A stretch of 23,812 bases of DNA from an uncultured Lachnospiraceae bacterium (GTDB lineage Bacteria; Bacillota; Clostridia; Lachnospirales; Lachnospiraceae): NCBI GenBank assembly GCA_947565255.1, contig CANOFI010000007.1, forward strand, positions 1 through 23,812. The letters are read 5' to 3'. The translations under genes were made by a program, and so were the position numbers. The first letter of the stretch is position 1. Each line of letters begins with the position of its first letter. Under the pieces are notes generated by a model. It did not search any database. It had not been told where the DNA came from and was given only the letters and a program-made list of their open reading frames with translations. Below are positions 15,857 through 23,761 of the stretch, piece after piece.

Positions 15857-18316
15857 TTATTTTTTTGTCAATGGTTCAATCAATAGTCCGTCTCCTTTTT
15901 TGGTGACAAGCACTTCATCCCCCCGCTTAATGGTTCCTTTTAATATTTCTTCTGCCAGCACATCCTCCACCATGCTCTGTATTGCCCGCCTCAGCGGACG
16001 CGCGCCGTACTTTTTATCGCTTCCCTTTTCCACAATATATTGTTTTGCGCTGTCCCGCACCGTCAGAGTGATTTCCATCTGATCCCTGCAGCGTTCCGAC
16101 AAATCTTTTAACAGCAGCGTCACAATTTTCTTCATATCCTTTTTGCCCAGCACATGAAAGACAATCGTATCATCAATACGGTTCAAAAACTCCGGCTTAA
16201 AAATACGCTTTACCTCCTCCATCACTCCGGCCTTCATCCGATTGTAATCCTGTTCTTCATCCTCGCCGGAAGAAAATCCTAACCGCTTCGGTTCCATAAT
16301 TGATTTTGCACCTGCATTGGAGGTCATAAGAAGCACGGTATTTTTAAAATCAACCTTTCTTCCCTGGGAATCGGTAATATGTCCGTCATCCAACACCTGG
16401 AGCAGTACATTGAACACATCGGGATGCGCCTTTTCCACCTCGTCAAATAAAATCACCGAATAGGGATTTTTGCGCACCCGTTCGCTCAGCTGCCCGCCTT
16501 CCTCGTACCCGACATATCCGGGCGGGGAGCCGATCATTTTAGAAACACTGTGCTTTTCCATATATTCGGACATATCCACGCGAATCAGTGCCTGTTCTGT
16601 CCCGAACAACGCCTCCGCAAGCGCCTTTGATAATTCTGTTTTTCCCACACCGGTCGGTCCTAAGAATAAAAAGGAACCGATGGGACGGTTTGGATTTTTT
16701 AATCCGACACGCCCGCGCTTGATGGCCTTGGCAAGTGAAGACACTGCCGCCTCCTGCGCTATGACACGCCTGTGCAGAATCTGTTCCAGCTTCAGCAGCC
16801 TTGCAGACTCCTTTTCTTCCAACTGCTTCAGCGGAATATGCGTCCACATGGAAATGACTTCCGCCACATCGCCTTCCGTCACATGCAGTTTCTTTTTATC
16901 CATATTGCGCATCATGCGCTGTTTTGCTTTCTGGTACTGTTCCTGCAGCTTTAGCTGCTCCTGCTTTAACTGGGCTGCCTGGCTATAATCTCCGTCAGCA
17001 AGCATCTGTTCCTTCTCTGCTTCCTTTTTTGTTATTTCAAGCTCCAGTTCCTGCATATTGGCAGCCGGCTTATACCCCGCAAGCCTGACCCTGGAAGCGG
17101 CTTCATCAATGACGTCTATCGCTTTATCCGGCAGATTCCGGTCATTGATATAGCGCTGTGACATCTTTGCGGCCGCTGTAAGCGCCTCCTCGTCTATTAT
17201 GAGCTTATGGTGCTGCTCATACTTGTAGGAAATTCCCTTTAATATCTCAATCGTCTGTTCTGCATCCGGCTCTTCCACCAAAACCGGCTGAAACCGGCGT
17301 TCCAGAGCCGCATCCTTCTCCAGGTACTTGCGGTATTCCACAAGGGTCGTTGCACCGATTAGCTGCAGTTCTCCCCTTGCAAGCGCAGGTTTTAAAATAT
17401 TCGAAGCGTCAATGGAACCTTCTGCGCCTCCGGCTCCAATCAGCGTATGGATTTCATCAATAAATAAAAGAACATTACCGGCATTCATGACTTCTGTCAG
17501 CACCTTTTTAATCCGCTCCTCAAATTCCCCGCGGTATTTTGACCCGGCAACCACTCCGGACAAATCTAATGTAAGCAGTCGTCTGTCCCTTAAATCTTCC
17601 GGAACAGCCCCCTGCTCAATCCGCTGTGCAAGCGCTTCCACAATCGCCGTCTTTCCAACTCCCGGCTCCCCGGTCAGGCATGGGTTGTTCTTGGTTCTCC
17701 GGCTTAAAATCTGTATCAGACGCTGTATTTCCTGTTCTCTTCCAATCACAGGGTCCAGCGCGCCGTCGCGGGCCAGCCCTGTCAGATCCCGGCTATACTT
17801 GTCAAGCGTCGGCGTCTGGCTTCTCTCTCCTCTTATGATTGGTTTTCCATTCTGGAAATCCTCTTTATACCGGTTGGCATCCTCGCCCATAGCAACTAAC
17901 AGATTTACATAAAGCTTTTGTATATTCACCCCGGCCGTGTGAAGAAGACGGAACGCAACGCATTCCGGCTCTTTTATTATGGCAATCAGCAGATGCTCTG
18001 TACCGATTTGTTCTGCGTGAAATCTGGCCGCTTCCTCTCCGGCGCACTGCAAAACGGTCTGTGCCCTCGGCGCCATCTCCTCCGGACTTGCAAGCATTAC
18101 GCTGCCGTTAGGAGTAATTAATTCATCTATCAGCTTTCCTAAGCGTTCTCTGGTAATATCCGCCGATTCTAACACTTTGGCAGCAACGCTTTCCGGTACC
18201 TGTACAAGTCCTAAAAGCAGATGTTCTGTCCCCACATACCCATGCTTTTTTGCCAAAGCCTCCTTTTTTGCTTCCTTTATGGCCTGCTGCGCCATACTGG
18301 TAAATTGCTTCCCCAT
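15857..18316 (-). CDS. clpC: ATP-dependent Clp protease ATPase subunit ClpC
   Basis: ClpC is a class I Hsp100 unfoldase that feeds substrates to ClpP. The 819-aa protein has the Clp N-domain repeats at 1-145 (GTEHLLLGLV at 29-38 and GTEHLLIAII at 105-114). The first AAA module has Walker A GEPGVGKT (216-223) and LFIDEIHTLIGAG. The middle domain includes the UVR-like stretch DGDYSQAAQLKQEQL. The second AAA module has GPTGVGKTEL, MSEYMEKHSVS and LFDEVEKAHPDVFN, followed by the D2 small domain. Length and motifs match ClpC rather than ClpA, ClpB or ClpE. The ATG at 18316 overlaps the stop of the upstream GntR gene (TAATG), and AAGGAGG precedes it. The usual ctsR-mcsA-mcsB genes and a CtsR heptad repeat are not seen upstream. 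Confidence 0.96.
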   Translation of the reverse strand: MGKQFTSMAQQAIKEAKKEALAKKHGYVGTEHLLLGLVQVPESVAAKVLESADITRERLGKLIDELITPNGSVMLASPEEMAPRAQTVLQCAGEEAARFHAEQIGTEHLLIAIIKEPECVAFRLLHTAGVNIQKLYVNLLVAMGEDANRYKEDFQNGKPIIRGERSQTPTLDKYSRDLTGLARDGALDPVIGREQEIQRLIQILSRRTKNNPCLTGEPGVGKTAIVEALAQRIEQGAVPEDLRDRRLLTLDLSGVVAGSKYRGEFEERIKKVLTEVMNAGNVLLFIDEIHTLIGAGGAEGSIDASNILKPALARGELQLIGATTLVEYRKYLEKDAALERRFQPVLVEEPDAEQTIEILKGISYKYEQHHKLIIDEEALTAAAKMSQRYINDRNLPDKAIDVIDEAASRVRLAGYKPAANMQELELEITKKEAEKEQMLADGDYSQAAQLKQEQLKLQEQYQKAKQRMMRNMDKKKLHVTEGDVAEVISMWTHIPLKQLEEKESARLLKLEQILHRRVIAQEAAVSSLAKAIKRGRVGLKNPNRPIGSFLFLGPTGVGKTELSKALAEALFGTEQALIRVDMSEYMEKHSVSKMIGSPPGYVGYEEGGQLSERVRKNPYSVILFDEVEKAHPDVFNVLLQVLDDGHITDSQGRKVDFKNTVLLMTSNAGAKSIMEPKRLGFSSGEDEEQDYNRMKAGVMEEVKRIFKPEFLNRIDDTIVFHVLGKKDMKKIVTLLLKDLSERCRDQMEITLTVRDSAKQYIVEKGSDKKYGARPLRRAIQSMVEDVLAEEILKGTIKRGDEVLVTKKGDGLLIEPLTKK

Positions 18317-18705
18317 TACTCTCCTCCTTGCCTTCCCGCATCATATTCCTGGTAAATTTCATCAATCAGCGCATGAACCTCTTCTTTTGAAATCTGCTTG
18401 CAGCGTCCTCTGGCCAGCAATACCTGAAGTCCCCGCTTCATCTCATCCATTGCCCCTGCCTTATCTTCCGCCAGGGCGATAATTGCCCCTTTTCTCCGGT
18501 CCAACGTGATAAATCCTTCCTGTCTTAAAACAGAATATGCTTTATTTACTGTATGCATGTTAATGCCGATATGATCCGCAAGCTGCCTGACAGAGGGCAG
18601 AGAATCCCCTTCCCGAATTGTATCTGCAGCTATCCCCATTATAATCTGATTTGTAAGCTGAATATAAATTGCCTCATCACTGTTAAAGTCAATTTCAATT
18701 ATCAT
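18316..18705 (-). CDS. GntR-family transcriptional regulator, YtrA type
   Basis: This 129-aa protein is a winged helix-turn-helix DNA-binding regulator (about residues 10-78). The signature sequences are AIYIQLTNQIIMGIA, LPSVRQLADHIGINMHTVNK and YSVLRQEGFITLDRRKGA. The short C-terminal helical tail of about 50 residues, without a ligand-binding FadR or HutC domain, puts it in the YtrA subgroup. Members of that group often control a neighbouring ABC transporter; none is here. The ATG at 18705 has GGGTG 5 nt upstream and follows the purD stop by 14 nt. The stop codon shares one base with the clpC start (TAATG), so translation of clpC is likely coupled to it. It may regulate clpC or the whole run, but the sequence does not identify its operator. 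Confidence 0.9.
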   Translation of the reverse strand: MIIEIDFNSDEAIYIQLTNQIIMGIAADTIREGDSLPSVRQLADHIGINMHTVNKAYSVLRQEGFITLDRRKGAIIALAEDKAGAMDEMKRGLQVLLARGRCKQISKEEVHALIDEIYQEYDAGRQGGE

Positions 18706-18719
18706 TCTATCACCCGCAT

Positions 18720-19991
18720 TTATGCTTCATCGATGGCCTTACCAATATCACTTCTTAAATATTTATTTTCAAAATCGATCCAGTCTGCTGCTTTGTATGC
18801 ATTCGCTCTGGCTTCCTTTAAGTCTGCGCCCTTCGCTGTCACGCCCAGAATCCTTCCGCCGTTTGTCACGATTCCTTTCTCCGTCTGTTTTGTCCCCGCA
18901 TGGAACACATAATATCCGTCCTGTCCGTCAAACCGCTCCAGACCTTCAATAACAAAACCTTTTTCGTATTTTTCGGGATAACCTGCGGACGCCAGTACGA
19001 CACACACGGCGGCGTTGTCTTCAAATTGGAGGTCTATGGTATCCAGCTTTCCGTCAATGCAGGCTTCTATCACTTCCACAATATCATTTTTCATCCTCGG
19101 AAGGACAACCTGCGCTTCCGGATCACCGAACCTTGCATTGTATTCCAGCACGCGCGGTCCCTGCTCCGTCAGCATCAGCCCAAAGAAAATAATTCCCGTA
19201 AACGGTCTTCCCTCCGCCGCCATGGCGTCCACCGTCGCCTGGTAAATATATTCTCTGCAAAATTCATCGACTTCCTCTGTATAAAACGGACTCGGTGAAA
19301 AGGTTCCCATTCCGCCCGTATTCAGGCCCTGGTCTCCATCCTTAGCGCGCTTATGGTCCTGCGCGGACGTCATCGTCTGAATCGTTTTTCCGTCCACAAA
19401 GGACAGCACGGACACCTCGCGCCCGGTCATAAATTCCTCTATGACCATACGGTTTCCTGCTGAGCCAAACTGCTTATCGAGCATAATCGACTGCACGCCT
19501 TTTTTTGCCTCTTCCAGCGTATTGCAAATCAGCACGCCTTTTCCGAGCGCAAGGCCGTCCGCCTTTAAGACAATGGGAAACTTTGCCGTCTCCAAATATG
19601 CAAGGGCATCCTGCGCATCCTCAAATGTCTCGTATGCGGCTGTTGGTATGTTGTATTTTTTCATCAGGTCTTTGGAAAAAGCCTTGGAGCCCTCGAGAAT
19701 GGCTGCATTTTTTCTGGGACCGAACACCCGCAGTCCCTCTTTTTCAAATGCATCCACAACCCCGCCGACCAGCGGGTCATCCATTCCGATAATTGTTAAA
19801 TCTACTTCCTTTTCTTTCGCAAAGGAAACTAATTTTTCAAATTCCATCGCCCCAATGTCCACGCACTCTGCAATCTGTGCAATTCCGGCATTGCCCGGCG
19901 CACAGTAAATTTTGTCCACCCTGCTGCTCTGTGCCGTTTTCCACGCAATGGCATGTTCTCTTCCGCCGCTTCCTACAATTAAAACTTTCAC
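18720..19991 (-). CDS. purD: Phosphoribosylamine-glycine ligase
   Basis: PurD joins glycine to 5-phosphoribosylamine using ATP, the second step of de novo purine synthesis. The 423-aa protein has the N-terminal KVLIVGSGGREHAIAWK motif and the ATP-grasp domain. Recognisable segments are PIVLKADGLALGKGV, EEFMTGREVSVLSFVDG, DHKRAKDGDQGLNTGGMG and EYNARFGDPEAQVVLPR. An ATG at 20015 is in frame but has no ribosome binding site. The GTG at 19991 has AAAGGA 9 nt upstream and starts exactly at the conserved KVLIVG, so GTG is the likely start. It is separated from purN by 182 bp containing a 13-bp tandem repeat. The place of purH in the Bacillus-type order (purN-purH-purD) is empty. Confidence 0.96.
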   Translation of the reverse strand: MKVLIVGSGGREHAIAWKTAQSSRVDKIYCAPGNAGIAQIAECVDIGAMEFEKLVSFAKEKEVDLTIIGMDDPLVGGVVDAFEKEGLRVFGPRKNAAILEGSKAFSKDLMKKYNIPTAAYETFEDAQDALAYLETAKFPIVLKADGLALGKGVLICNTLEEAKKGVQSIMLDKQFGSAGNRMVIEEFMTGREVSVLSFVDGKTIQTMTSAQDHKRAKDGDQGLNTGGMGTFSPSPFYTEEVDEFCREYIYQATVDAMAAEGRPFTGIIFFGLMLTEQGPRVLEYNARFGDPEAQVVLPRMKNDIVEVIEACIDGKLDTIDLQFEDNAAVCVVLASAGYPEKYEKGFVIEGLERFDGQDGYYVFHAGTKQTEKGIVTNGGRILGVTAKGADLKEARANAYKAADWIDFENKYLRSDIGKAIDEA

Positions 19992-20038
19992 CGTATTCCG
20001 TCCTTTCTGTTCCATGTAAACATGTGCAACTATATGAA

Positions 20039-20142
20039 ATTATGTAAACCAATTATATAAATCAATTGTGCAAATCAATTATGTAAACAACATAAATAGA
20101 CCAATTATGTAAACCAGTAATATAAATCTACTATGAATCCAT
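20039..20142. repeat. Degenerate 13-bp tandem array between purN and purD
   Basis: Eight contiguous units of exactly 13 bp run from 20039 to 20142. Units 1 and 6 are identical (ATTATGTAAACCA), and unit 4 differs by one base (ATTATGTAAACAA). Units 2 and 3 are ATTATATAAATCA and ATTGTGCAAATCA. Units 5, 7 and 8 are weaker (CATAAATAGACCA, GTAATATAAATCT, ACTATGAATCCAT). Phase is kept throughout. More decayed copies may extend towards purD (20026-20038). It is non-coding and transcribed if the pur genes form one mRNA. On the minus strand the unit reads TGGTTTACATAAT. Confidence 0.85.
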
Positions 20143-20158
20143 AAAAAAACTATGTAAT

Positions 20159-20170
20159 TTTGTGCACAAA
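20159..20170. promoter_or_regulatory. Perfect 12-bp palindrome just after purN
   Basis: TTTGTGCACAAA is self-complementary and sits 3 bp beyond the purN stop, at the edge of the 13-bp array. A second dyad, CATGTAAACATG, lies at 20013-20024 on the other side of the array. Either could be a protein-binding site, but short palindromes also occur by chance in AT-rich DNA. Confidence 0.35.
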
Positions 20171-20173
20171 TGT

Positions 20174-20803
20174 CTATGTCTCCTTCAACACCACGCGGTT
20201 GCCGGAAATCTCGATTTTTCCATTTGCGATGGCATTAATCGCGCGGGGCATTATCACCCACTCCGCCTCTTTCATCACACGTTTCTGCAATGTCTCCGGC
20301 GTGTCATCCGGCAGCACATCGACCGCCTTCTGAAAAATAATCGGCCCCGTATCGGTGCCCGCATCTACAAAATGACAGGTTGCGCCGGTCACCTTTACAC
20401 CGCGCTTCAATACTTCCTCATGCACCTTCAGTCCGTAAAACCCTTTTCCGCAAAAGGCAGGAATCAGGGACGGGTGAATGTTGATAATCCGGTTTGCGTA
20501 TTTCTCTGTCATTTCTTCCGGCAGCACAACCAGACATCCCGCAAGCACAATCAAATCCACCGCATACCGGTCTACCGTCTCAAGCAGCGCCTGATTAAAC
20601 GCCGCCCTCGTTTCATACTCTTTCGGCGATACGCACACCGCGTCAATCTTGTGCTTTCTGGCACGCTCGAGTGCAAATGCATGCCTGTTATTGCTGATGA
20701 CCACGTCAATTCCGGCATTTGTAATCGTCTGGTTCGTGATACCGTCTATGATAGCCTGGAGATTTGTCCCTCCCCCGGACACCAAAACCGCCATTTTTAG
20801 CAT
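20174..20803 (-). CDS. purN: Phosphoribosylglycinamide formyltransferase
   Basis: PurN formylates GAR with 10-formyltetrahydrofolate, the third step of purine synthesis. The 209-aa protein has VLVSGGGTNLQAI (6-18) for phosphate binding. The catalytic residues fall in INIHPSLIPAF (N108, H110) and HFVDAGTDTGPII (144-156, with D151 in the position of the catalytic Asp of the E. coli enzyme). The segment between them, CGKGFYGLKVHEEVL, is the longer loop common in clostridial forms. The ATG at 20803 overlaps the end of purM by 7 nt (ATGCTAA), and AAGGAG lies 7-8 nt upstream inside purM, so translation is coupled. Confidence 0.95.
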   Translation of the reverse strand: MLKMAVLVSGGGTNLQAIIDGITNQTITNAGIDVVISNNRHAFALERARKHKIDAVCVSPKEYETRAAFNQALLETVDRYAVDLIVLAGCLVVLPEEMTEKYANRIINIHPSLIPAFCGKGFYGLKVHEEVLKRGVKVTGATCHFVDAGTDTGPIIFQKAVDVLPDDTPETLQKRVMKEAEWVIMPRAINAIANGKIEISGNRVVLKET

Positions 20804-21822
20804 AATGTAACTCCTTTTTCACCTTTCTGTACCTGGCCGATTGCATATGGCGTCTCGCCTGCCGTCCTCATCGCATCCATAGCTTTATCCACATCTTCCG
20901 GCGCCACTGCGACAACCATTCCAATTCCCATGTTAAATGTGTTATACATCATTTTTTCTTCGATATCGCCATCCTTCGACAGCATATCAAAAACCGGCAG
21001 CATCGGATAGCTGTTTTTCCTGATAACTGCATGCATACCCTCCGGCAGCATTCTCGGTACATTTTCGTAAAAACCGCCGCCGGTAATATGACTGCATGCT
21101 TTTATTTTAACGCCTGCTTCCCGGACTGCATGCAATGCCTTCACATAAATTCTGGTCGGCACAAGCAGCGCCTCTCCAAGCGTTGAACCCAGGCTGTCAT
21201 AATATGTATCCAGTGCCTCAATTGTCATAAGAAAGACTTTCCGGACCAGAGAAAATCCGTTGCTGTGAATGCCGGAAGAGGCCATGCCAATCAATACATC
21301 CTGGTCGTTTAATTCCTTCCCGGTAATCAAATCCTTCTCATCCACAATTCCGACCGCGAAGCCTGCCAGGTCATATTCATCCGGCGGATAAAATCCCGGC
21401 ATTTCCGCCGTCTCACCGCCAATCAGCGCGGCCTTTGCCTGCTTACATCCCTCCGCCACGCCGCTGACAATCGTGGCAATTTTTTCGGGCTCATTTTTCC
21501 CACATGCGATATAATCAAGGAAAAACAACGGCTCACCGCCCGCACAGGCAATATCATTGACGCACATTGCCACACAGTCAATTCCAACGGTATCATGCTT
21601 ATCCATTAAAAATGCCAGCTTCAGTTTCGTACCCACACCATCTGTCCCGGAAACAAGGGTTGGTTTCTCCATCGTTTTAAAGCGTTCCATAGAAAATGCA
21701 CCCGAAAATCCGCCAAGATTGGTTAAAACCTCCGGCCTCATGGTTCCCTGCACATACTTTTTCATCAGTTCCACTGACTTGTAACCTGCTTCAATGTCTA
21801 CGCCTGCTTTCTTATAATCCAT
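20797..21822 (-). CDS. purM: Phosphoribosylformylglycinamidine cyclo-ligase (AIR synthetase)
   Basis: PurM closes the imidazole ring, converting FGAM to AIR with ATP. The 341-aa protein has the family motifs SGTDGVGTKL (58-67), DCVAMCVNDI (82-91), then ALIGGETAEMPGFY, DLAGFAVGIVDE, GMASSGIHSNGFSLVR and HITGGGFYENVPRMLP. Length is standard. The frame is open to 21843. Two adjacent ATGs follow AGGAGG (21825 and 21822); 21822 has the better 7-nt spacing and gives MDYKKAGVDIEAG, so it is chosen. The gene follows purE by 26 bp and overlaps purN. Confidence 0.96.
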   Translation of the reverse strand: MDYKKAGVDIEAGYKSVELMKKYVQGTMRPEVLTNLGGFSGAFSMERFKTMEKPTLVSGTDGVGTKLKLAFLMDKHDTVGIDCVAMCVNDIACAGGEPLFFLDYIACGKNEPEKIATIVSGVAEGCKQAKAALIGGETAEMPGFYPPDEYDLAGFAVGIVDEKDLITGKELNDQDVLIGMASSGIHSNGFSLVRKVFLMTIEALDTYYDSLGSTLGEALLVPTRIYVKALHAVREAGVKIKACSHITGGGFYENVPRMLPEGMHAVIRKNSYPMLPVFDMLSKDGDIEEKMMYNTFNMGIGMVVAVAPEDVDKAMDAMRTAGETPYAIGQVQKGEKGVTLC

Positions 21823-21848
21823 CATCTTTCCTCCTAGTTTCATGCACT

Positions 21849-22364
21849 TTACATTTGCTCCAGATATGCTTTATATTTTATTTTTTCAATTTTGTCTGCT
21901 TTCTCTTCCACCTTGTCAGCCATTTCTTTTGCATAGCTCTCCAGCTTTGCCGTGAGCGAATCATCTGCAACGGCAAGGATTTTTGCCGCAAGAATTCCGG
22001 CGTTGGCCGCGCCGTTGATTGCCACTGTGGCTACCGGAATCCCGGACGGCATCTGCACAATGGAATACAGAGAGTCCACTCCGCCGAGCGCTTTTGTCAT
22101 AATCGGAACACCGATCACCGGCAGCGTCGTCAAAGCCGCCGCCATTCCAGGCAGATGCGCCGCTCCTCCGGCTCCGCCGATAATCACCTTAAGCCCCCGC
22201 TCTTTCGCCGTGCGCATATAGCTTACGAACCTGTCCGGCGTCCGGTGCGCCGAAATAACCGTAAGCTCATACGCCACACCAATGCTGTCCAGAAACTCTG
22301 CCGCCTTTGCCATTACCGGCAAATCCGAATCGCTTCCCATTACAATTCCAACTACTGGGTTCAT
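21849..22364 (-). CDS. purE: N5-carboxyaminoimidazole ribonucleotide mutase
   Basis: PurE converts N5-CAIR to CAIR after PurK. The 171-aa protein contains MGSDSDLP (9-16), VISAHRTPDR (36-45) and GGAGGAAHLPGMAAALT (63-79), the pattern of class I PurE. A charged helical tail of about 30 residues (EEKADKIEKIKYKAYLEQM at the end) follows the core. A purK gene, expected for a class I enzyme, is not next to it here. The ATG at 22364 has AAGGAGG 8 nt upstream and overlaps the aminopeptidase stop by 4 nt (ATGA), so the two are translationally linked. Confidence 0.96.
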   Translation of the reverse strand: MNPVVGIVMGSDSDLPVMAKAAEFLDSIGVAYELTVISAHRTPDRFVSYMRTAKERGLKVIIGGAGGAAHLPGMAAALTTLPVIGVPIMTKALGGVDSLYSIVQMPSGIPVATVAINGAANAGILAAKILAVADDSLTAKLESYAKEMADKVEEKADKIEKIKYKAYLEQM

Positions 22365-23761
22365 ATTATGTCCTCCTTTGATACAACACTTTCCTTTTGA
22401 AATGGTTTATTCAGAACCTCTGTTCCGTCAAGAACAAACCGGCCCTGTTCTATAAGTGAAATGGCAGTGCCATCTTTCCTTACAATTGTAATACTCCCCA
22501 GTTCATCATAGGGAATCGTAATGTCTGTATGACAATTAAAATAGGCTTTTGACGGCTCTTCCTTCCGAAGCGCCGAAACTTCATTTTCACGTGCAATGAC
22601 TTCTTTTCCATCCGGGTTATAAACTTTTACGTCCTCCTCACGGCTGTAGCACGTATCGCCCACGGCAAAATGCGGTCCCATCTTCTCTGCAATGAGAATC
22701 GGCATCCGGTCCGCCAGTCCGTATTTCTGAACCGCCGCATATGCCGTCGTATTCGTTCCGACGGCAAATTCACCCAGCGGAAGGCTGTCGTGGTGCTTTA
22801 GCAGATTCTCTTTTATATACTGTTTGTTTTCTTCGGAACTCTCAAAATTCCCGCAACTGTAGTTTTGTATCATTCCATCGCAAAACTCCAGTTTCAGCTG
22901 TTTGTATTCCAGCTCATTCAGATACACGCCTGTCACATGAAGCGTCCCGTCTGTCCCTTTTAATACCGGGGAGGTAAATACCTCGCCCACCGGAATGTTC
23001 ACATCCGCCACACAATTTTCAAATATCGTCTCTTTTTCAGGATTCTTTAATGGATGAAGCTGCACCTTCAAATCTGTGCAGTTGCCGTTCATCCCCTTAA
23101 TGTGAACATATGTTCCCTCATCCAGCGCGTCGATGATTGTCTGCTGCACCCGTTCATACAATTGGTAATCCAGTGTATTGATGCGTATCACTTCGTGAAA
23201 TATCTCCTCAAACGGCTCGCCAATCTCCGGCATCGGAAAGGCAATAATCGTAAAACTGCGCTCTTCCTCTTTGATGTACTCATTCACCAGGCTGCTGCTG
23301 GCATTGGCAAGCTCAACCGCCAGTTTCTGCTGTTTTTCACTGAGTTTATAACACTCCGGCTTTGACACTGGAGCAAACGGCTGTTCTCCAAAAATTTCCA
23401 TTACCGCCGGACCCGCCATTTTCGCAGCTAACGCCTTCTGCTTTTCATAAGCCGCGCGCAGCACACCAAGCCTGCGTTCCATGTAAGCGCGGTCTAAAAA
23501 CAGCGCCTTGTCCTCTTTATGGTCATACAGATACTGCTTGTTGGGCTGTGCGCCCTCATATCCGGCCAGAGAACCTATGGCGTCCACCGACTTTCTGAAA
23601 ATAACCGGCTTCAGTCCCATCTTTTCAAAATTCGAAACTGCCTCTCTTATCACCCGCTCAAATCCCAGATGATAGCGGATATCGACGCATTCTTTGATGG
23701 ATAAATCCTTGCCCGCCCTTATAAACCCAATCCGGTAACCTTCTGTAAACGTATCGGCCAT
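22361..23761 (-). CDS. M29-family aminopeptidase, 5' part apparently lost to a frameshift
   Basis: This is a metal-dependent aminopeptidase of the AmpS/PepS (M29) family, probably cytoplasmic. From the ATG at 23761 it has 466 aa. The M29 metal ligands are visible: E260 in NIPVGEVFTSP, E331 in LGEFAVGTN, H364 in KMGPHFAVGDTCYS, and H411 and D413 in NCHTDITIP. Its beginning, MADTFTEGYRIGFIRAG followed by DIRYHLGFERVIREA, matches the middle, not the start, of the longer clostridial form, which I recall as about 690 aa with an extra N-terminal domain. The frame can be read to a TTG at 23794 before a TGA at 23804-23806. The upstream bases continue the expected protein in another frame (next entry). 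No good ribosome binding site precedes 23761. Its stop overlaps purE. An intact shorter enzyme cannot be excluded. Confidence 0.8.
   Translation of the reverse strand: MADTFTEGYRIGFIRAGKDLSIKECVDIRYHLGFERVIREAVSNFEKMGLKPVIFRKSVDAIGSLAGYEGAQPNKQYLYDHKEDKALFLDRAYMERRLGVLRAAYEKQKALAAKMAGPAVMEIFGEQPFAPVSKPECYKLSEKQQKLAVELANASSSLVNEYIKEEERSFTIIAFPMPEIGEPFEEIFHEVIRINTLDYQLYERVQQTIIDALDEGTYVHIKGMNGNCTDLKVQLHPLKNPEKETIFENCVADVNIPVGEVFTSPVLKGTDGTLHVTGVYLNELEYKQLKLEFCDGMIQNYSCGNFESSEENKQYIKENLLKHHDSLPLGEFAVGTNTTAYAAVQKYGLADRMPILIAEKMGPHFAVGDTCYSREEDVKVYNPDGKEVIARENEVSALRKEEPSKAYFNCHTDITIPYDELGSITIVRKDGTAISLIEQGRFVLDGTEVLNKPFQKESVVSKEDII

Noticed and set aside
16539..16847. Minus-strand 102-codon frame within clpC
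   Set aside because: It lies wholly inside the second AAA module of ClpC in another frame and has no independent start signal.
20039..20142. CRISPR array
   Set aside because: Units are 13 bp, directly adjacent and degenerate, with no unique spacers and no cas genes nearby.
19992..20173. Purine riboswitch before purD
   Set aside because: I could not find the conserved three-way-junction core; the gap is occupied by the 13-bp array instead.
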